DNA of 64,000 nt from Ianthella basta (GCA_964019415.1 OZ025872.1:9839178-9903177); one strand, 5' to 3'; counted from the first letter of the stretch, positions 30,987 to 41,955 are shown. Translations and numbers: made by a program. The notes: generated by a model from the sequence alone, not told the origin.

Positions 30987-31766
30987 GCATGTGGGACATG
31001 TCTAAGTTTGTTTACATAGCGCGAACCGTGCGGTTTTATCACATTTTTTGGTGTTACCATGGCTACGCATGTGACCACGCGCGACGTGCGTGTGATTTGC
31101 AAGACGAACTGTACAACAATGCAGGACTCGTCGCACAAATGTGCTTCAATTACGAAGCTAATCATTCCTGATAGCAGCTAGACATTGACGCACAGCTGTA
31201 AGATGGTTATGCAGTCATTTCCCAAAGGTCCACTAGTAAGTGTTATGACATTTCAGCAGGGTGTCACAGGAAAATCACATGACAATGGCTGCCTGTGAAG
31301 ATGGCAATGAGTCTTCTCAGCAAATCGTTGTGTGGCAAGTGAGCTTGTTACACTGACACACAGCAAAGATGCATTTTGAAAGGCAACAATAAGATCTAAC
31401 TTTTCCATGTGAATGCTTGCAATCATATGCTCCTGTGAAGAGTTAAAAGGTGTGCAAGTTTTTGGGGGCAGGTAAGAAATTACATTTATCAACGTAACTT
31501 TACAGCAGAATTAGTTAGTAAAAGCCCTCACATGCAAAAGTTAGAGTGTTTGATTGTGTATCCTATACCATACCCTTCGTTTCTAATTCAACCTCTCTCT
31601 AACTTGCCACAGCGATGATTGTGCTATTTTACTGTAGTTACTAATGCCAAGCACAATTTGGCGCACAATTTGGGCACGATCTGGCAGAGAAATGAAAGGG
31701 AATACGGAAGCCAAATTTTCGCCGTGCTCTCGGTCACATTGCTTACATATGCCATGTCTCACATGC
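30987..31766. mobile_element. TIR element, GCATGTGGGACATG family, copy 1
   Basis: Begins GCATGTGGGACATG and ends CATGTCTCACATGC, near-perfect inverted ends, followed inward by GTTTACATA on both sides. About 780 nt with no transposase-like frame. Copies lie at 52175-53038 (part of the segmental duplication) and about 44020-46255. Probably a non-autonomous DNA transposon. Confidence 0.5.
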
Positions 31767-31789
31767 ATATGGTGAATAACTGAGCAGCA

Positions 31790-31862
31790 ACTAAAGAGCA
31801 AGTATTTTGAATTGGGGTGGCAGCCCCACGAGTTTTTAACTCAAAATACTTGTTCTTTTCCC
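31790..31862. repeat. Hairpin repeat
   Basis: AAAGAGCAAGTATTTTGA and its inverted partner TCAAAATACTTGTTCTTT flank a GGTGGCAGCCCCAC core that is itself partly self-complementary. The same hairpin is at about 53064-53130 in the right duplication copy. Confidence 0.65.
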
Positions 31863-31922
31863 GCTTCTCCTTCCTCCTGCCATCACCTCTCGCACTTCCT
31901 CCCCTTCTCTCCGTCCTCTCAG

Positions 31923-32097
31923 GTTATTTCAATTTAATGACGAGAACAGAGGCAAAATCACCTTCAATGGTAATGTCCTATTCACTCACTGTGGAGAGAT
32001 TGGCTTCAACCCCTTACCTGTGGAGCAGATGGAAATGTTGGCAAAATCAGGAAGTGTGCATGTTCCAAAAAAGCGTTCCCATACTACTACCAATTGA
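31923..32097 (+). CDS. Possible C-terminal exon of ammonium transporter 1
   Basis: After a pyrimidine tract and CTCTCAG, a 58-codon open stretch (LFQFNDENRGKITFNG..., ending SHTTTN-stop) starts in the phase needed to follow an alternative donor inside exon 14 (CTCAAGTG|GTGAGG, exon end 29484), giving ...LKWLFQFNDE. That would add a cytoplasmic tail of about 57 residues. The right copy (53196-53370) keeps length, frame and stop. Against this, most differences between the two copies change amino acids while flanking DNA is nearly identical, so selection on the protein is not evident. Confidence 0.35.
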
Positions 32098-33230
32098 CTA
32101 ACATGTGAGGCGATTGGGTGTGAGTCGTACTATATCACACTATAGGTCATAACGTGTGCGCCATGCAAACTCATGATAGGACAGTGTAGAGCTAGGGCCA
32201 TACATAGGTAAATTGATTTACTTATTTTTGTATTGCAAGGTTAGCTCTCCTTGGCATTAGACACTTTGGTTTTGCATTATTTAGCACTTCATGTACTGGC
32301 CAGTCCATGAGTCATCTTGCAGTGGGCCTCTCACTGTTACCAGACGAGTACAGCAATATCAGCTGTGCTGCTAAGTGGTGCATGTGGGGAGAGGTGTAGA
32401 GGGTCCTAACAGTTTTGCACAAGCCGCCATACATACAGCTTGAAGGGCGTGGCAACTATCTCGGGTGATTGTAGAAGTAGTCAACTGTCCAGGTTCCTGT
32501 GGTGCAGTACATCCAGGATTGCCTTGATCCTGGAGCCAATGCATGCGTGCAGTACACAGAGCACTGTATGACTATATGCGTAGCAGTGGTAATTGGCATG
32601 CATGTCACACACATAAACAGGCTATGTTCCCATTTGACTTTTGTCTGTTATACTAGTGTGTGTAGAGCATAAATGATGAGGAGCTACTGTGAAGTGCGTG
32701 TACATCCACATATGCATGTGTGGGTGTTGGCGAGGATTGAGTGCATGCGCAAGTGCATGTGATTGTTTATGTGAAAATACAACAGCACTATAATTATACA
32801 CACCGCCTATAGTACATGCATGTTGCCAGATGCTGCAATGTTGACGGATCTATATACATGCGTAAGCACAATCTACAAATTCACTAAACATAATTATTAA
32901 TGCTTATATGCATATGGTTGGGTGGCAGTTATGGGGTGCAGTGACATGTGTCGCTGTGTCAGCGTGTGAATGACATTGTGTGTGCATTAGTAGGTGTGCA
33001 TGCGTGTGTTACAATGTATATATGCAAAAGAGAACAAAGAAACCACAGATGTAATCATTAGTACACGCTTTCACATGTAAACCCAAGGTGCAGATATTAA
33101 TTTCACTCAGTCAAGATGGCTATACGTATACAAATAGTAGCATCCTTACTTGAGAGAGTGACACATTCCTGTATTCTGCACTGCTATTAGCATTACCGTG
33201 TATGACAATATAGTATACTCTCTATTCCCT
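32098..33230. other. Intergenic, duplicated, no gene seen
   Basis: Matches 53371-53990 in part. Near 32440-32540 the minus strand resembles a short frame at 53718-53810 (KAILDILHHRDLDKNVDYFY in that copy), but this copy has a 5 nt deletion. The rest is AT-rich with no feature. Confidence 0.45.
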
Positions 33231-33234
33231 ACCA

Positions 33235-33415
33235 TGCAAAAATTTGGTTACAAAGGTGTGCAGACGCATGCTTTGCAGACACACTGCTACAATAAAATTA
33301 AAATATAGAAAAATTTGAAGTGCCCCATCTGCCTTGAGCTGGTCTGTGGCAGAGTGCAGACTAGTTGTGGGCATTTGTTCTGTAGGGAGTGCTTCAAAGA
33401 GGCTGACAACTATAT
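33235..33415 (+). pseudogene. TRAF RING fragment
   Basis: Reads YKGV and then, after degenerate sequence, LKCPICLELVCGRVQTSCGH, LFCRECFKEA, i.e. the N-terminus and first six RING ligands of the TRAF-like family. It has a stop before the RING, no zinc fingers and no MATH. Position relative to the transporter matches the fragment at 54384 in the duplicate. Confidence 0.75.
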
Positions 33416-33619
33416 ATTTCAGACTAACTACTCCAGTAACACTACTTGAGCAACTACGTACAATGTCCTGATAAAGTAATCAAGTGGCATCAGTAATTAA
33501 ATGCAAGAGTTGTATAATACATGTTGCCCACAACAACACAATCATCATCTGATTCATCATCATTCATAACGGCAATGTCTCCTCTGCAGGAGGTAGCCTA
33601 ATGTACAATGGGTAACATA

Positions 33620-35512
33620 GTATATGTCTGGAAATAGTAATGTTCTATAGTCAAAGTTCTAATGGATTACTTAAAATTATCAGTCCATCGCTTCCTTGGT
33701 CTTCCTCTCGGTCTCTTTCCCGTCATTTCTTCTTCATATACTTGCTTCACCAATCGATCCCCATCCATCTCCTCCACTTTCACCTTCCACCTTCTTTGCT
33801 TCTCCTTCACAATGTCCAACACTGCTTCCTGTCCAAGAGATCTCCTCACCGCTTCATTTCTCACCCTGTCCATCCTTGTCACACCCTCCACTCTTCTTAG
33901 GAACATCATTTCACATGCCTGTATCTTACTCTCGTGTCTCTTCTGCATAGTCCATGTCTCACAGCCATAGGTGAGTGTGGGCACTACCATAGCATTGAAC
34001 ACCCTCAGCTTAGTTTTTTTCAGTAGCTCTCTTCTCTCCAGCACCTCCTTTCTCATTGCTCCTACCACTTTTGCTGCTGCCCCAACCCTCTGTTCAATTT
34101 CTTCATCACACCTCCCATCTGCACTGATCATTGCTCCTAGGTACTTCAGCTTCTTAACATCTTCAATATCTTCACCCTCGATGCTCAATTTACATTCCTC
34201 TTCTGTCCTGCTTACCACCATCACTTTCGTTTTTCCCCAATGCATCTTCATTCCCCATTTCTCCATCACTTTCTTCATCTCATCCAAGTTTCTCTGCATG
34301 TCATCCTTCTTCTCAGTCACCATCACCACATCATCTGCAAATAGTAGCATCTGTACGTTGGTAGTTGTTAGCTGCACCCCACCCTGTAGGTTCTCTTTCA
34401 CTTCTCTTATTATTCCATCCATGAACACATTAAATAACCATGGTGACATCACACACCCCTGCCTCACTCCCTGGGTAATGGGGAACCATCCTGACATTTT
34501 CCCACTAGCACGGACACATGCTTGGCTCCCTAGGTACATGGACCTGATTGCTGTCATTAGACCTCCCTGAATTCCATAGCGCTCCAGCACCTGCCATAAC
34601 CTGACTCTACAAACCTTATCGTATGCTTTCTCCAGATCTATGCACGCCATCACCATCTGTTTGTTCTTCTCAAGCACTTTCTCGCTTAGTTGCCTGATTG
34701 TAAAGATTTGATCTACACAACTTCTTCCTCGCCTAAAGGCCCCTTGCACTTCCAATACCTTACTTTCCGTTTTGCTTCTCACTCGGCTGTCCAGGATTCG
34801 TGCATACACTTTGCTGGGTATACTGAGCAGGCTTATCCCTCTGTAGTTGCTACACACCATCTTACTGCCCTTCTTGTGCAGTGGTACAATAACCACTTTC
34901 TTCCAATCATTCGCCACTTCTCCCTTTGCCCATGCTACCTCTATGACTCTGTGTAACCACTCAGCTGCCACCATGCCTCCTGCTTTCAGCATTTCCGCAT
35001 CAATTCCACATACACCTGGGGCCTTTCCACTCGTCAACTTTGCTATGGCTTCCACAACTTCCTCAATACCAATGCTGTCCTCTTCATACATTGGGCATAA
35101 ACCTGCAGCTTCCTTTGGGCTCTCCTCTTCCTGCCCCCCCCCTGTAGTAACCCTGAGAAGTACTCCTTCCATCTCTCCATGACCCCATCTTCCTCACCAA
35201 TCACTTGACCATTGCCATCACAAATCTTATCCACCTCTTGACTGCCTCTCTTAGGTGCCCTCACTCTCCTCCAGAACCTGCGTTGGTTGTTCTGAAAGTC
35301 ACTCTGCAGAGACCTGCCCAGCTCCATCCATTCTTCATTCTGTGCTATTCTTACTACTCTCTTGGCTTCCTTCTTTGCCCGATGATACTCATCCTTAGCT
35401 TCTGATGTCTTTCGTTGCAACCACATCATGTATGCCACCTTCTTCTTCCTTACTGCTTCCTTCACTTCCTCATTCCACCATCTCGTTCTCTTCCTCTGTC
35501 CATTGACAACAC
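33620..35512 (-). mobile_element. Non-LTR retrotransposon fragment with reverse transcriptase
   Basis: 5'-truncated LINE on the minus strand. The main frame (33667-35172, 501 codons) has the RT landmarks CIDLEKAYDKV, GVRQGC and FADDVV (Phe-Ala-Asp-Asp, residues 278-281), followed by a basic tail RPRGRPRKRW. The preceding part (35043-35465 and up to about 35510: WWNEEVKEAVRKKK...) lies in another frame. The shift falls at a run of nine C at 35134-35142. The apurinic endonuclease domain is missing. The clade cannot be fixed by eye. The 5' break abuts the truncated importin copy D. Confidence 0.85.
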
Positions 35513-35584
35513 AATGAGTAATTGTTATAAACTAAAATTGTGCATATCCTATGTGATACATACTTATTATCATGCAACCCAATG

Positions 35585-35860
35585 ATATTCCAACATCAAG
35601 CTGGCCACATTCATTACAAATGGCTGCTCTTCTCTTTCGCCTCACACAACGTCGCCCTCCTTTCTCCTGTAGGTTCAGAGGCCTCTTTTCGCTATCTCGC
35701 TGGCTGTAGAGTTGGTTCAGTGGAGCTACCTGTCTAAATAAAAACTCACAATGTCAGTCGTCAATTGAGCTCCATCAAGAGGGCGCCATTTTAACGGCGA
35801 GGTAGTCACATTTGCATCCCGTGCTCAGTCATGTAGGCCTTTCAGAACACACAAGTGTAG
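35585..35860 (-). pseudogene. Truncated importin 5' end, copy D
   Basis: The promoter block (35765-35830) and 5' leader match the other copies. The coding part keeps about seven changed codons (MNVASLM) near 35590-35610 and then similarity stops. The adjoining sequence leads into a LINE fragment whose 5' end is near 35510. There is no exon 2. This copy kept a promoter but lost the gene start. Confidence 0.6.
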
Positions 35861-37060
35861 CTTAATTAGCTCCCTTTGTAGGTATATAACGTCTTGTTAT
35901 ACAGATCTAATGCTATAACAATACTTAGTAGCAAGCTAAATTTCTTGATAAACAGCTAGATCTAACACTATTGGTAGCAAGCTAAAGACATCGACATTTC
36001 TGTGAAACATATATATTATAGCTACATGTGCTTGAGGCTTCATATACATAGCTAAGTTATATATTCACAACAAAATTTAGCTAAGCACAATCTTTACAGT
36101 CACAGAGTAAGCAACCAATAAAAATTATACAAAACCCTCAACAAGACTTAGGTGCTGTTGCTTCATATAGCTAGTGGTTATGCAGCTATCTAGCTGCGTA
36201 TAGCAACCAGGTACATGAGTTACTCAAAAATCATGACCATGTGAAGGTGTTTGAAAAGTCTTAGCTAGCAGTGTTCACATCACTCCTGTTTTGAATTTGA
36301 ACTCCTCCTTTCTTCATCATTTCTCATTTCTATCTTCTTCTCCTCACCTGAACTGCTGTCAGAGTTGACTATTCGTTCTGACCAGAGACCAAGTGTTGAT
36401 CCACCACTACATACATGGCATCCACATGACCGGCTAAAGGGAGGGGCAGGGGGAGGGGCAGGCAATGCATGCATAGGAAGTGGGGAGTAGCTAAGAGTGG
36501 CACAATGGAACACATGATGTAAACATGTAAGTATGTAGTACAGCTTTAAATTGTGACTGTGATCTCATCATATATACAGTGGTTTCACGGTTTCTAGTCT
36601 CGATTGACATTTGCGTTCTGCACTCAATTACATGAGCAAAGTATTTGGAACCTCACATTCTCACATGCATGTTCTGAGGTGTGAAGCCCCTGTACAATAC
36701 TTCGACTGTGACACCACTATAATCTTAACAGCCAGGTAATCACGTGCACATCTGCATCACATGCTCAATCATGCCTTGAATACTACAGTACAAGTGCATG
36801 CCATGTACTCCCTAGCTTGCAAGAATAGCAAAATTGTATACTTATACAAATGTTATTTTGGCTAGATGTTGACAATTCTGTGAAGTATACACAATACTAA
36901 TGTAAATTATATTCAACAACAGTGTGACTGTCATAGGGGTAGCCACAACATCCTCAACAGAGCCTAAGTAGCTTGCTCACTACCACTGGAAAGAAACCTA
37001 GCTGTAGCTAGGTGCAGACATGAAAAGAGTGAAATAGCCAGGAACATGAAAAAGGCTGTT
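35860..37060. other. Intergenic, part of repeat unit D
   Basis: Continues similarity to the DNA upstream of importin exon copies A-C, including the 36340-36500 segment related to 13.5 kb. No gene seen. Confidence 0.45.
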
Positions 37061-37062
37061 TT

Positions 37063-37098
37063 TAAACATTTCAACAGCTATACAGGTGTCATCACCAG
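37063..37098 (-). ncRNA. Decayed hammerhead-like motif
   Basis: Minus strand: CTGGTGATGA, then ACACCTGTATAGCTGT (hairpin with one mismatch), then TGAAATGTTT. Compared with the other motifs, C3 is changed and GAAACGTT has become GAAATGTT. Recorded as a probable remnant of the same family. Confidence 0.3.
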
Positions 37099-39237
37099 AG
37101 GGCTAATACAGAAACAGGTGAGATGCTTGCTTAAGTAGATTAAGGTGAAAAAGGTGGTTTACATAATAACAGAAGTGACAGTAGGTTCTGGTGGAAATGA
37201 ATAATTTAGTAAAAATAAAGTCAATTTAGCTTCCATCGTAGTGAAATTGCATACAAGGCAACAGCTAGTGAATCAATAAAACCGGCACAAAGTGGTGTGT
37301 GGAAGTAAGGTCAGTGTACTTCATCACCTTCTGACGCTCCACTTGTCCTGCCACAGCACTTGCTTCTCTGGTGGCCAACTGCTTTTTAGCTTCGAAGGAG
37401 AACTGGAAAGCAGAGTTACAAATCCTCTCCTGCTGCCACAAATGTACCAAAACCTGTGACACCTATTAAGAGGAGGCACTGGAATGATATATACATCCAT
37501 GACATCGGAGATGGAAGCTGTAAGGAAGGGTAGCAAAATCAACAGGGCTGCAAAGTTGCATGGTTTACCTTGTACTACGCTAAAAGAACCATTTGAGTGG
37601 AAGAGTCAGACATGTATAGACCAGGACCAAAGCCATATGTTAATGACCAGGAGGAGCATGCCTAGCTGAACACCTAGAACAAGCTGCCGAAGTTGGCTAT
37701 GGTAAGACGAACAAACAAGTCAAGGCCATAATAGATGGTGTTGCCAGGGAGAAGCAAGTCCTTTGATCACGAGTTGTTACTGATGGTTGGTTTAGGGAGT
37801 GACAGCCTCAGTTGGCTCTGTGGCATGGAGACGCAACTGCTCAGGTATGGATAGAGTCTACCAACAAGGCAGTAGTAGAAGAGTACTTTAATCTTCTTGA
37901 GAGTGCCCTGAAGCACTACAACCTGACTGATTGCCCAGCCCAAATCTACAACATGGATGAGACTGGTATGCCCCTGGATCATCGCTCTCCCAATGTTATT
38001 GCTAAATGCTGTCAGCTAGAAGAAGGTCTGCTCACATGTGGCTGGCAAGAAGGAGCAGATTACTGTTATATGTTGTGGGAATGCTGTTGGGCAGTCAATA
38101 CCACCTATGGTTGTTTTTGAGGGAAAGTACCTCAACCATCAATGGACTGAAGGAAAAATGTCAGGGACGCATATATACTATGGCATGAGCAACAAAGGCT
38201 GGACAGACCAAGAGTTGTTCATGCATTGGCTGAAGGATCACTTCCTAAAGTATGCAGTGCCGGGATGACCACTGCTGCTTCTGCTCGATGGCCATAGTTC
38301 TCACTATGAGTCTGCAAGCATGGAAATTGCTAGGGAGGAGGATGTGATTGCGTTGTGTTTACCTTACCCTTTCTAACGTCATGCAATCCCACTTCCACTT
38401 GAAAGGAGTATACTGAGATCCCAGCATCCACCTCCAGAGCCTCAGCTGAGCTGAGCACCCCATCTACCTCTGCAGCTACTGATCAATTGATTCAGTAGTC
38501 CAAATTTTATAGATGAGCAGGTCACATTGTTCCAATGAAGGTTCGAGGAAGGGTATGATATCCTTAGCGATCAAGACTATGTATGTTGTGTGGCTTCACC
38601 TCCACCACCCCAAAGTATATAATTGCTGACTGTCATCAATCTTACAGAGGAGCCAGACTCGTTGCTTGATGCTTTTGCTGATGTAACTCCACTTACTCCA
38701 ATTCAGGCTTCATTGCAAGCCATTCAATCTCCATCTCCAATCAGCCTCATTTCTCCATACCTGACCAACTCCTCAGAGCAGACTTCAGCTGGCTTGTCTT
38801 CTCCAGAAACAAACATTGCACCGTCTGACTCTTCACTCAACTCATGACTATCCCACCACCAGACTCATCAGTTGGTCCTGCCAACCCTCTGGAACTCCCG
38901 CAGACTGTAACCTGAGTGCTGCTGTTCAAGATCTTTCAAATGCAAGCCCAATCACGAAGTATCTGCAGCTACCAGCTGCTGTTCAGGCGAAGTCACCTAC
39001 TGCATTGTCTAAGACTCGTGCGGTGACTGGGGCAAGGGTGCTCACTAGTGCAGCATGCCTAGCCTTCATTAAAGAGAAAGAGATGAAGATGAAAAGGAAA
39101 ATGGAGGAGAAGGAGGAAAAGAAGAGGATAAGAGAAAAGAAGAAGAAGCGACGAGAAGATGAGGAGCGAAGGAAAGCAGAAGAAAGGGTACTAAAAGCAG
39201 AGGAGAAGGCTATAGGAAAGTGAAGGAAAGGGAGGAA

Positions 39238-39278
39238 CACTGATGAAGGTGGCTGAAATTACAGCTGCCGAAACGTCT
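39238..39278 (+). ncRNA. Hammerhead ribozyme-like motif 5
   Basis: CTGATGA (canonical with U7), extra A, an 8 bp stem II (GGTGGCTG with CAGCTGCC, two G-U pairs) and GAAACGTC. Stem I is nearly absent (two possible pairs), as expected if the insertion was truncated at the core. Self-cleavage from this copy alone is unlikely. Confidence 0.5.
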
Positions 39279-39318
39279 GAAAAACTGAAACTTTGGCCAG
39301 TGTAAACGAACTTGGATG
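39240..39318 (+). mobile_element. 79-nt insertion starting at a hammerhead-like core (element 5)
   Basis: Bounded by the 12 nt direct repeat AAGGGAGGAACA (39228-39239 and 39319-39330). The inserted DNA begins exactly with CTGATGA and ends AACTTGGATG. It landed in the decayed transposase, so it is younger than that element. The shape fits a very short 5'-truncated retro-insertion. Confidence 0.7.
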
Positions 39319-39680
39319 AAGGGAGGAACAGCAAGCCCAGAAGGCATCAAGCAGACTAGAACACCAGTCACACAGTCAGTCTGCCAATGTTAGCAGTGTT
39401 CTGTCTTCTACAGCCCAGCTGCAGCGGAACAAGAGAGGTTCTACAGCAAAAAGAGTTTGCCTGGAGGATGACATTTCCAGTGACACCTGCTGTGTGTGCT
39501 TCCAGGCCTTTACAGAAGATGTGGAGCAAGAAACAGATGCAGAGTGGGTCCAGTGTATGTGTACCCGGTGGCTCCATGAAGACTGCATTCTGGACTCAGT
39601 CGTTGACAGCAGTGGGAAGGAAAGGGCCGTGCCCTTTTTTGCGCAATCTAATTTTGGTAGTGTAGCTAACTGGATAAAAC

Positions 39681-40363
39681 ATGCATGCGTGAGCCTCTTA
39701 CTTAGGTGTAGTTATCATTAGAATCACTTCTGTAAGCTAGCTTTATAGACCCTAGCTTAGCAGGTAGCTGGTGGACTCTTTCTGTTAGTTAGCTGTAGCC
39801 AGCATTCGGTATACCGTCTAGCTACATTGTACCTTTGCGAGCAGGCGCGCACATAATAGGGTACCTCGCTCGTACGCATTGCAGCGCGCGCACGTATAAG
39901 GTACCTTCTTGCCTCTCGAAATTTCCTACGTAGGTTTGGCACACATTGGCCTTCAATCTAGTGTAAATGTATCTGGACTGCTGCTACCCTGATAACTGGT
40001 ATAGGCGCTTGTATGTGCGGTCGATAATAGGTGCGCGCGCTCGATTCATTCACCTGTTGTAGCTTCAAAATGGCTGTGCTTAAAATTGATCGCTGCTCGT
40101 TTAGCTACGAGTTGGTCCAAGAATGATGTTCGTGAGCCTTTCTACCACTAAGTTACGATGTAAGGTACGAAATGTGGTCGATAATTGGCAGGTTAATTAC
40201 ACTACGTATACCATGAGTGTATATCAGGCAGAGACATACGTAGCTAGCTATTATGTCTCTCCCTGTGTTTGTTGCACATGCAATGTATTAAAGAGTATTA
40301 CATTACGAACCCACAAATGTGGACATTAGTATTATACTATTTGTGTAAGTAATAATACAGCAG
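39681..40363. other. Intergenic, no gene seen
   Basis: 39800-40080 is relatively GC-rich with CGCGCG runs but no recognisable gene. From about 40200 it matches 19380 onward, upstream of the TRAF pseudogene. Confidence 0.45.
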
Positions 40364-40609
40364 AATAATTCATGAGGCTATATATAGCAAAATGGTTATA
40401 GGTTCGGCAGCCAGCTCAGCAAAATAGTATAAGACAACACCATAAGTTGCGCTATATATCCTGTATAAATTATTTAGTATTGGGGTTAGGATTAGGGTTG
40501 GGGTTGGTTTTATATAATTTTGCTGAGCTGGCTGCCGGACGAATATCCACGTCCTATATATAGTAACCTCCAAATTAGGAGATTTAATGAAATTCATGAA
40601 TTCCTGGAA
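40364..40609 (+). promoter_or_regulatory. TRAF-family promoter block, copy 5 (split)
   Basis: GAATAATTCATGAG and TATATATAG, then the 163 nt foldback insertion, then the duplicated TATATATAG, CCAAATTAGG (40570-40579, CArG consensus) and TTCCTGGAA (40601-40609, STAT consensus) at -72 and -41 from the ATG. The promoter-proximal half is intact. Confidence 0.5.
40391..40553. mobile_element. Foldback insertion in the TRAF-like 5 promoter (element 6)
   Basis: A 163 nt insertion relative to the twin promoter at 19.6 kb. It is bounded by CTATATATAGCAA (40378-40390) and CTATATATAGTAA (40554-40566), a 13 nt duplication with one mismatch. Inner inverted arms CGGCAGCCAGCTCAGCAAAA (from 40405) and its reverse complement (to 40537). 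The loop contains telomere-like GGGGTTAGGATTAGGGTT (about 40481-40500). It carries no hammerhead core. It duplicated the TATATATAG box, leaving two of them about 176 bp apart. Confidence 0.7.
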
Positions 40610-40641
40610 CTGCCTTGTGGCACCCAACAAGCACTCCCGTC

Positions 40642-41955
40642 ATGGCTGTCTACAGCTACAGAGGAGTAGAGTACAAGTTTGTGAACACTCAAACCGAGCT
40701 ACTGGAGGAGCTAAAGTGTCCCATCTGTCTAGAGCTGGTCTCTGACCCAGTACAGACCAGTTGTGGGCATATATTCTGTGAGGAATGCATAGAAGGGATT
40801 GAACTATGCCCTGTAGATCGTGAAGTCTTTACCACTACCCCGGATCACTTCAACAATAGAAGAGTACGCAATTTCAAGGTGAAGTGTCCCAATACAGGAA
40901 GGGGGTGCCGGTGGCAGGGAAGCCTGGGAGATGTCGAGAAGCACATTGATATGAACTGCAACTATCAGTTCGTGGAGTGTAGCAATGAAGGGTGTAATGA
41001 AGAGATTGAGAGGAGACACCTGGATAATCACATATGCAATAAATGTCCAAAGAGGATGTACAACTGTCCCTTTTGCGGTGAAGAAGACACTTATACTGAA
41101 ATCACAACCACACACTACACAGTCTGTGACGACATGCCCCTCCCTTGCCTTGGTGGCTGCATTAAACGTGGGCTGTTGAGAAGTACCATGGAAGACCATC
41201 TCACTAAAGAGTGCCCTGAAGAATTGGTAGCATGCACATTTGCCATTGCGGGGTGTCAGCAGATTATAAGGAGAAAGGATCTACAATTGCACCTCCAAAA
41301 CAAAGATCAACATCTCAACACCATCTTATCGAGCTACGTCTCTTTGTCCCTTCTTGTTCGAGATTTGCTGTATGACAACACACCTAATGTCCCACTCCCT
41401 TTCCGTCCCTGGCTCCAGAACACGCCCACCCGCTATCCCCGCCCACCGTGGGTGTTCAGGATGGATGGATTTCAGAAGAAGAAGGAGAAGAACACAAGAT
41501 GGTTCAGTGATCCAGTGTACTCTCACTTTGGTGGGTACAAGATGTGCCTCTGTGTGTATGCCAATGGAGTTGATGAGGAGGAAGGCACGCATCTTTCTGT
41601 GCATGTCTGCATGATGCGAGGAGATCATGACAGCAATCTGAAATGGCCCTTTCAAGGCACTGTGGAAGTGAGCCTACTTAATCAGCTGGAAGACAAAAAC
41701 CACAACAGCAGTGACGTTTGGTCACCATTCGATGATATCCCAGAAAGCGACTGTGGTCGTGTCACAAATGGAGTGAGATCAGCAGGCTGGGGAGAATCTG
41801 ATTTCATTCCTCATGAAGAACTTGGCTATGATGATGAGGATAATACACAATTCTTGAAGGACGACACACTGTTCTTCATGGTGAACAGCATTGAACCAGA
41901 CCTGTCCTTGAATGGATCGCTCTTGCGCGCAATCAGAAGCATTGCTAGCTTTTGA
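40642..41955 (+). CDS. TRAF-like RING/zinc-finger/MATH protein 5
   Basis: Intronless, 437 residues counted from the ATG of MAVYSYRGVE. This start matches the paralogues and lies 33 bases after the STAT-like site; an in-frame ATG nine codons upstream is less likely. RING at residues 26-59 (CPICLE, SCGHIFCEEC, CPVD), zinc fingers to about 215, MATH domain with WFSDPVYSHFGGYKMCL and DHDSNLKWPF. Subgroup I, near twin of the pseudogene at 19.7 kb. A role in receptor-proximal immune or stress signalling is inferred from the family. The unusual promoter insertion could affect its expression. Confidence 0.9.
   Translation: MAVYSYRGVEYKFVNTQTELLEELKCPICLELVSDPVQTSCGHIFCEECIEGIELCPVDREVFTTTPDHFNNRRVRNFKVKCPNTGRGCRWQGSLGDVEKHIDMNCNYQFVECSNEGCNEEIERRHLDNHICNKCPKRMYNCPFCGEEDTYTEITTTHYTVCDDMPLPCLGGCIKRGLLRSTMEDHLTKECPEELVACTFAIAGCQQIIRRKDLQLHLQNKDQHLNTILSSYVSLSLLVRDLLYDNTPNVPLPFRPWLQNTPTRYPRPPWVFRMDGFQKKKEKNTRWFSDPVYSHFGGYKMCLCVYANGVDEEEGTHLSVHVCMMRGDHDSNLKWPFQGTVEVSLLNQLEDKNHNSSDVWSPFDDIPESDCGRVTNGVRSAGWGESDFIPHEELGYDDEDNTQFLKDDTLFFMVNSIEPDLSLNGSLLRAIRSIASF

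Larger units (their letters stand above)
19190..33440. repeat. Segmental duplication, left copy
   Basis: Contains in order a TRAF pseudogene, a CAGTGGAACC element, importin exons 1-2 copy C, ammonium transporter 1, a GT microsatellite, a GCATGTGGGACATG element and a RING fragment. The same order, without the importin exons between transporter and TRAF gene, occurs at 40110-54575, offset by about 19-21 kb depending on insertions. Identity is patchy: coding exons differ by a few percent, while 29770-30600 is essentially identical to 50946-51780. Confidence 0.85.
37480..39680 (+). pseudogene. Decayed pogo/Tigger-type transposase
   Basis: Several frames in order: a psq-type helix-turn-helix (AVRKGSKINRAAKLHGLPCT, about 37510), the connector GYGKTNKQVKAIIDGV, the DDE core with IYNMDETGMPLDHRSP (first Asp, 37945-38000), QITVICCGNAVGQSIPPMVV and KGWTDQELFMHWLKDHFLKY, and LLLLLDGHSSHY (second Asp, about 38275). 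Further on are a charged Lys/Glu-rich segment (39060-39220) and a C-terminal Cys-rich patch (CSVCF...WVQCMC...WLHEDC, about 39490-39600). Stops and frameshifts interrupt it throughout and the third acidic residue is not preserved. A 79 nt hammerhead-type insertion sits at 39240-39318. Confidence 0.8.
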
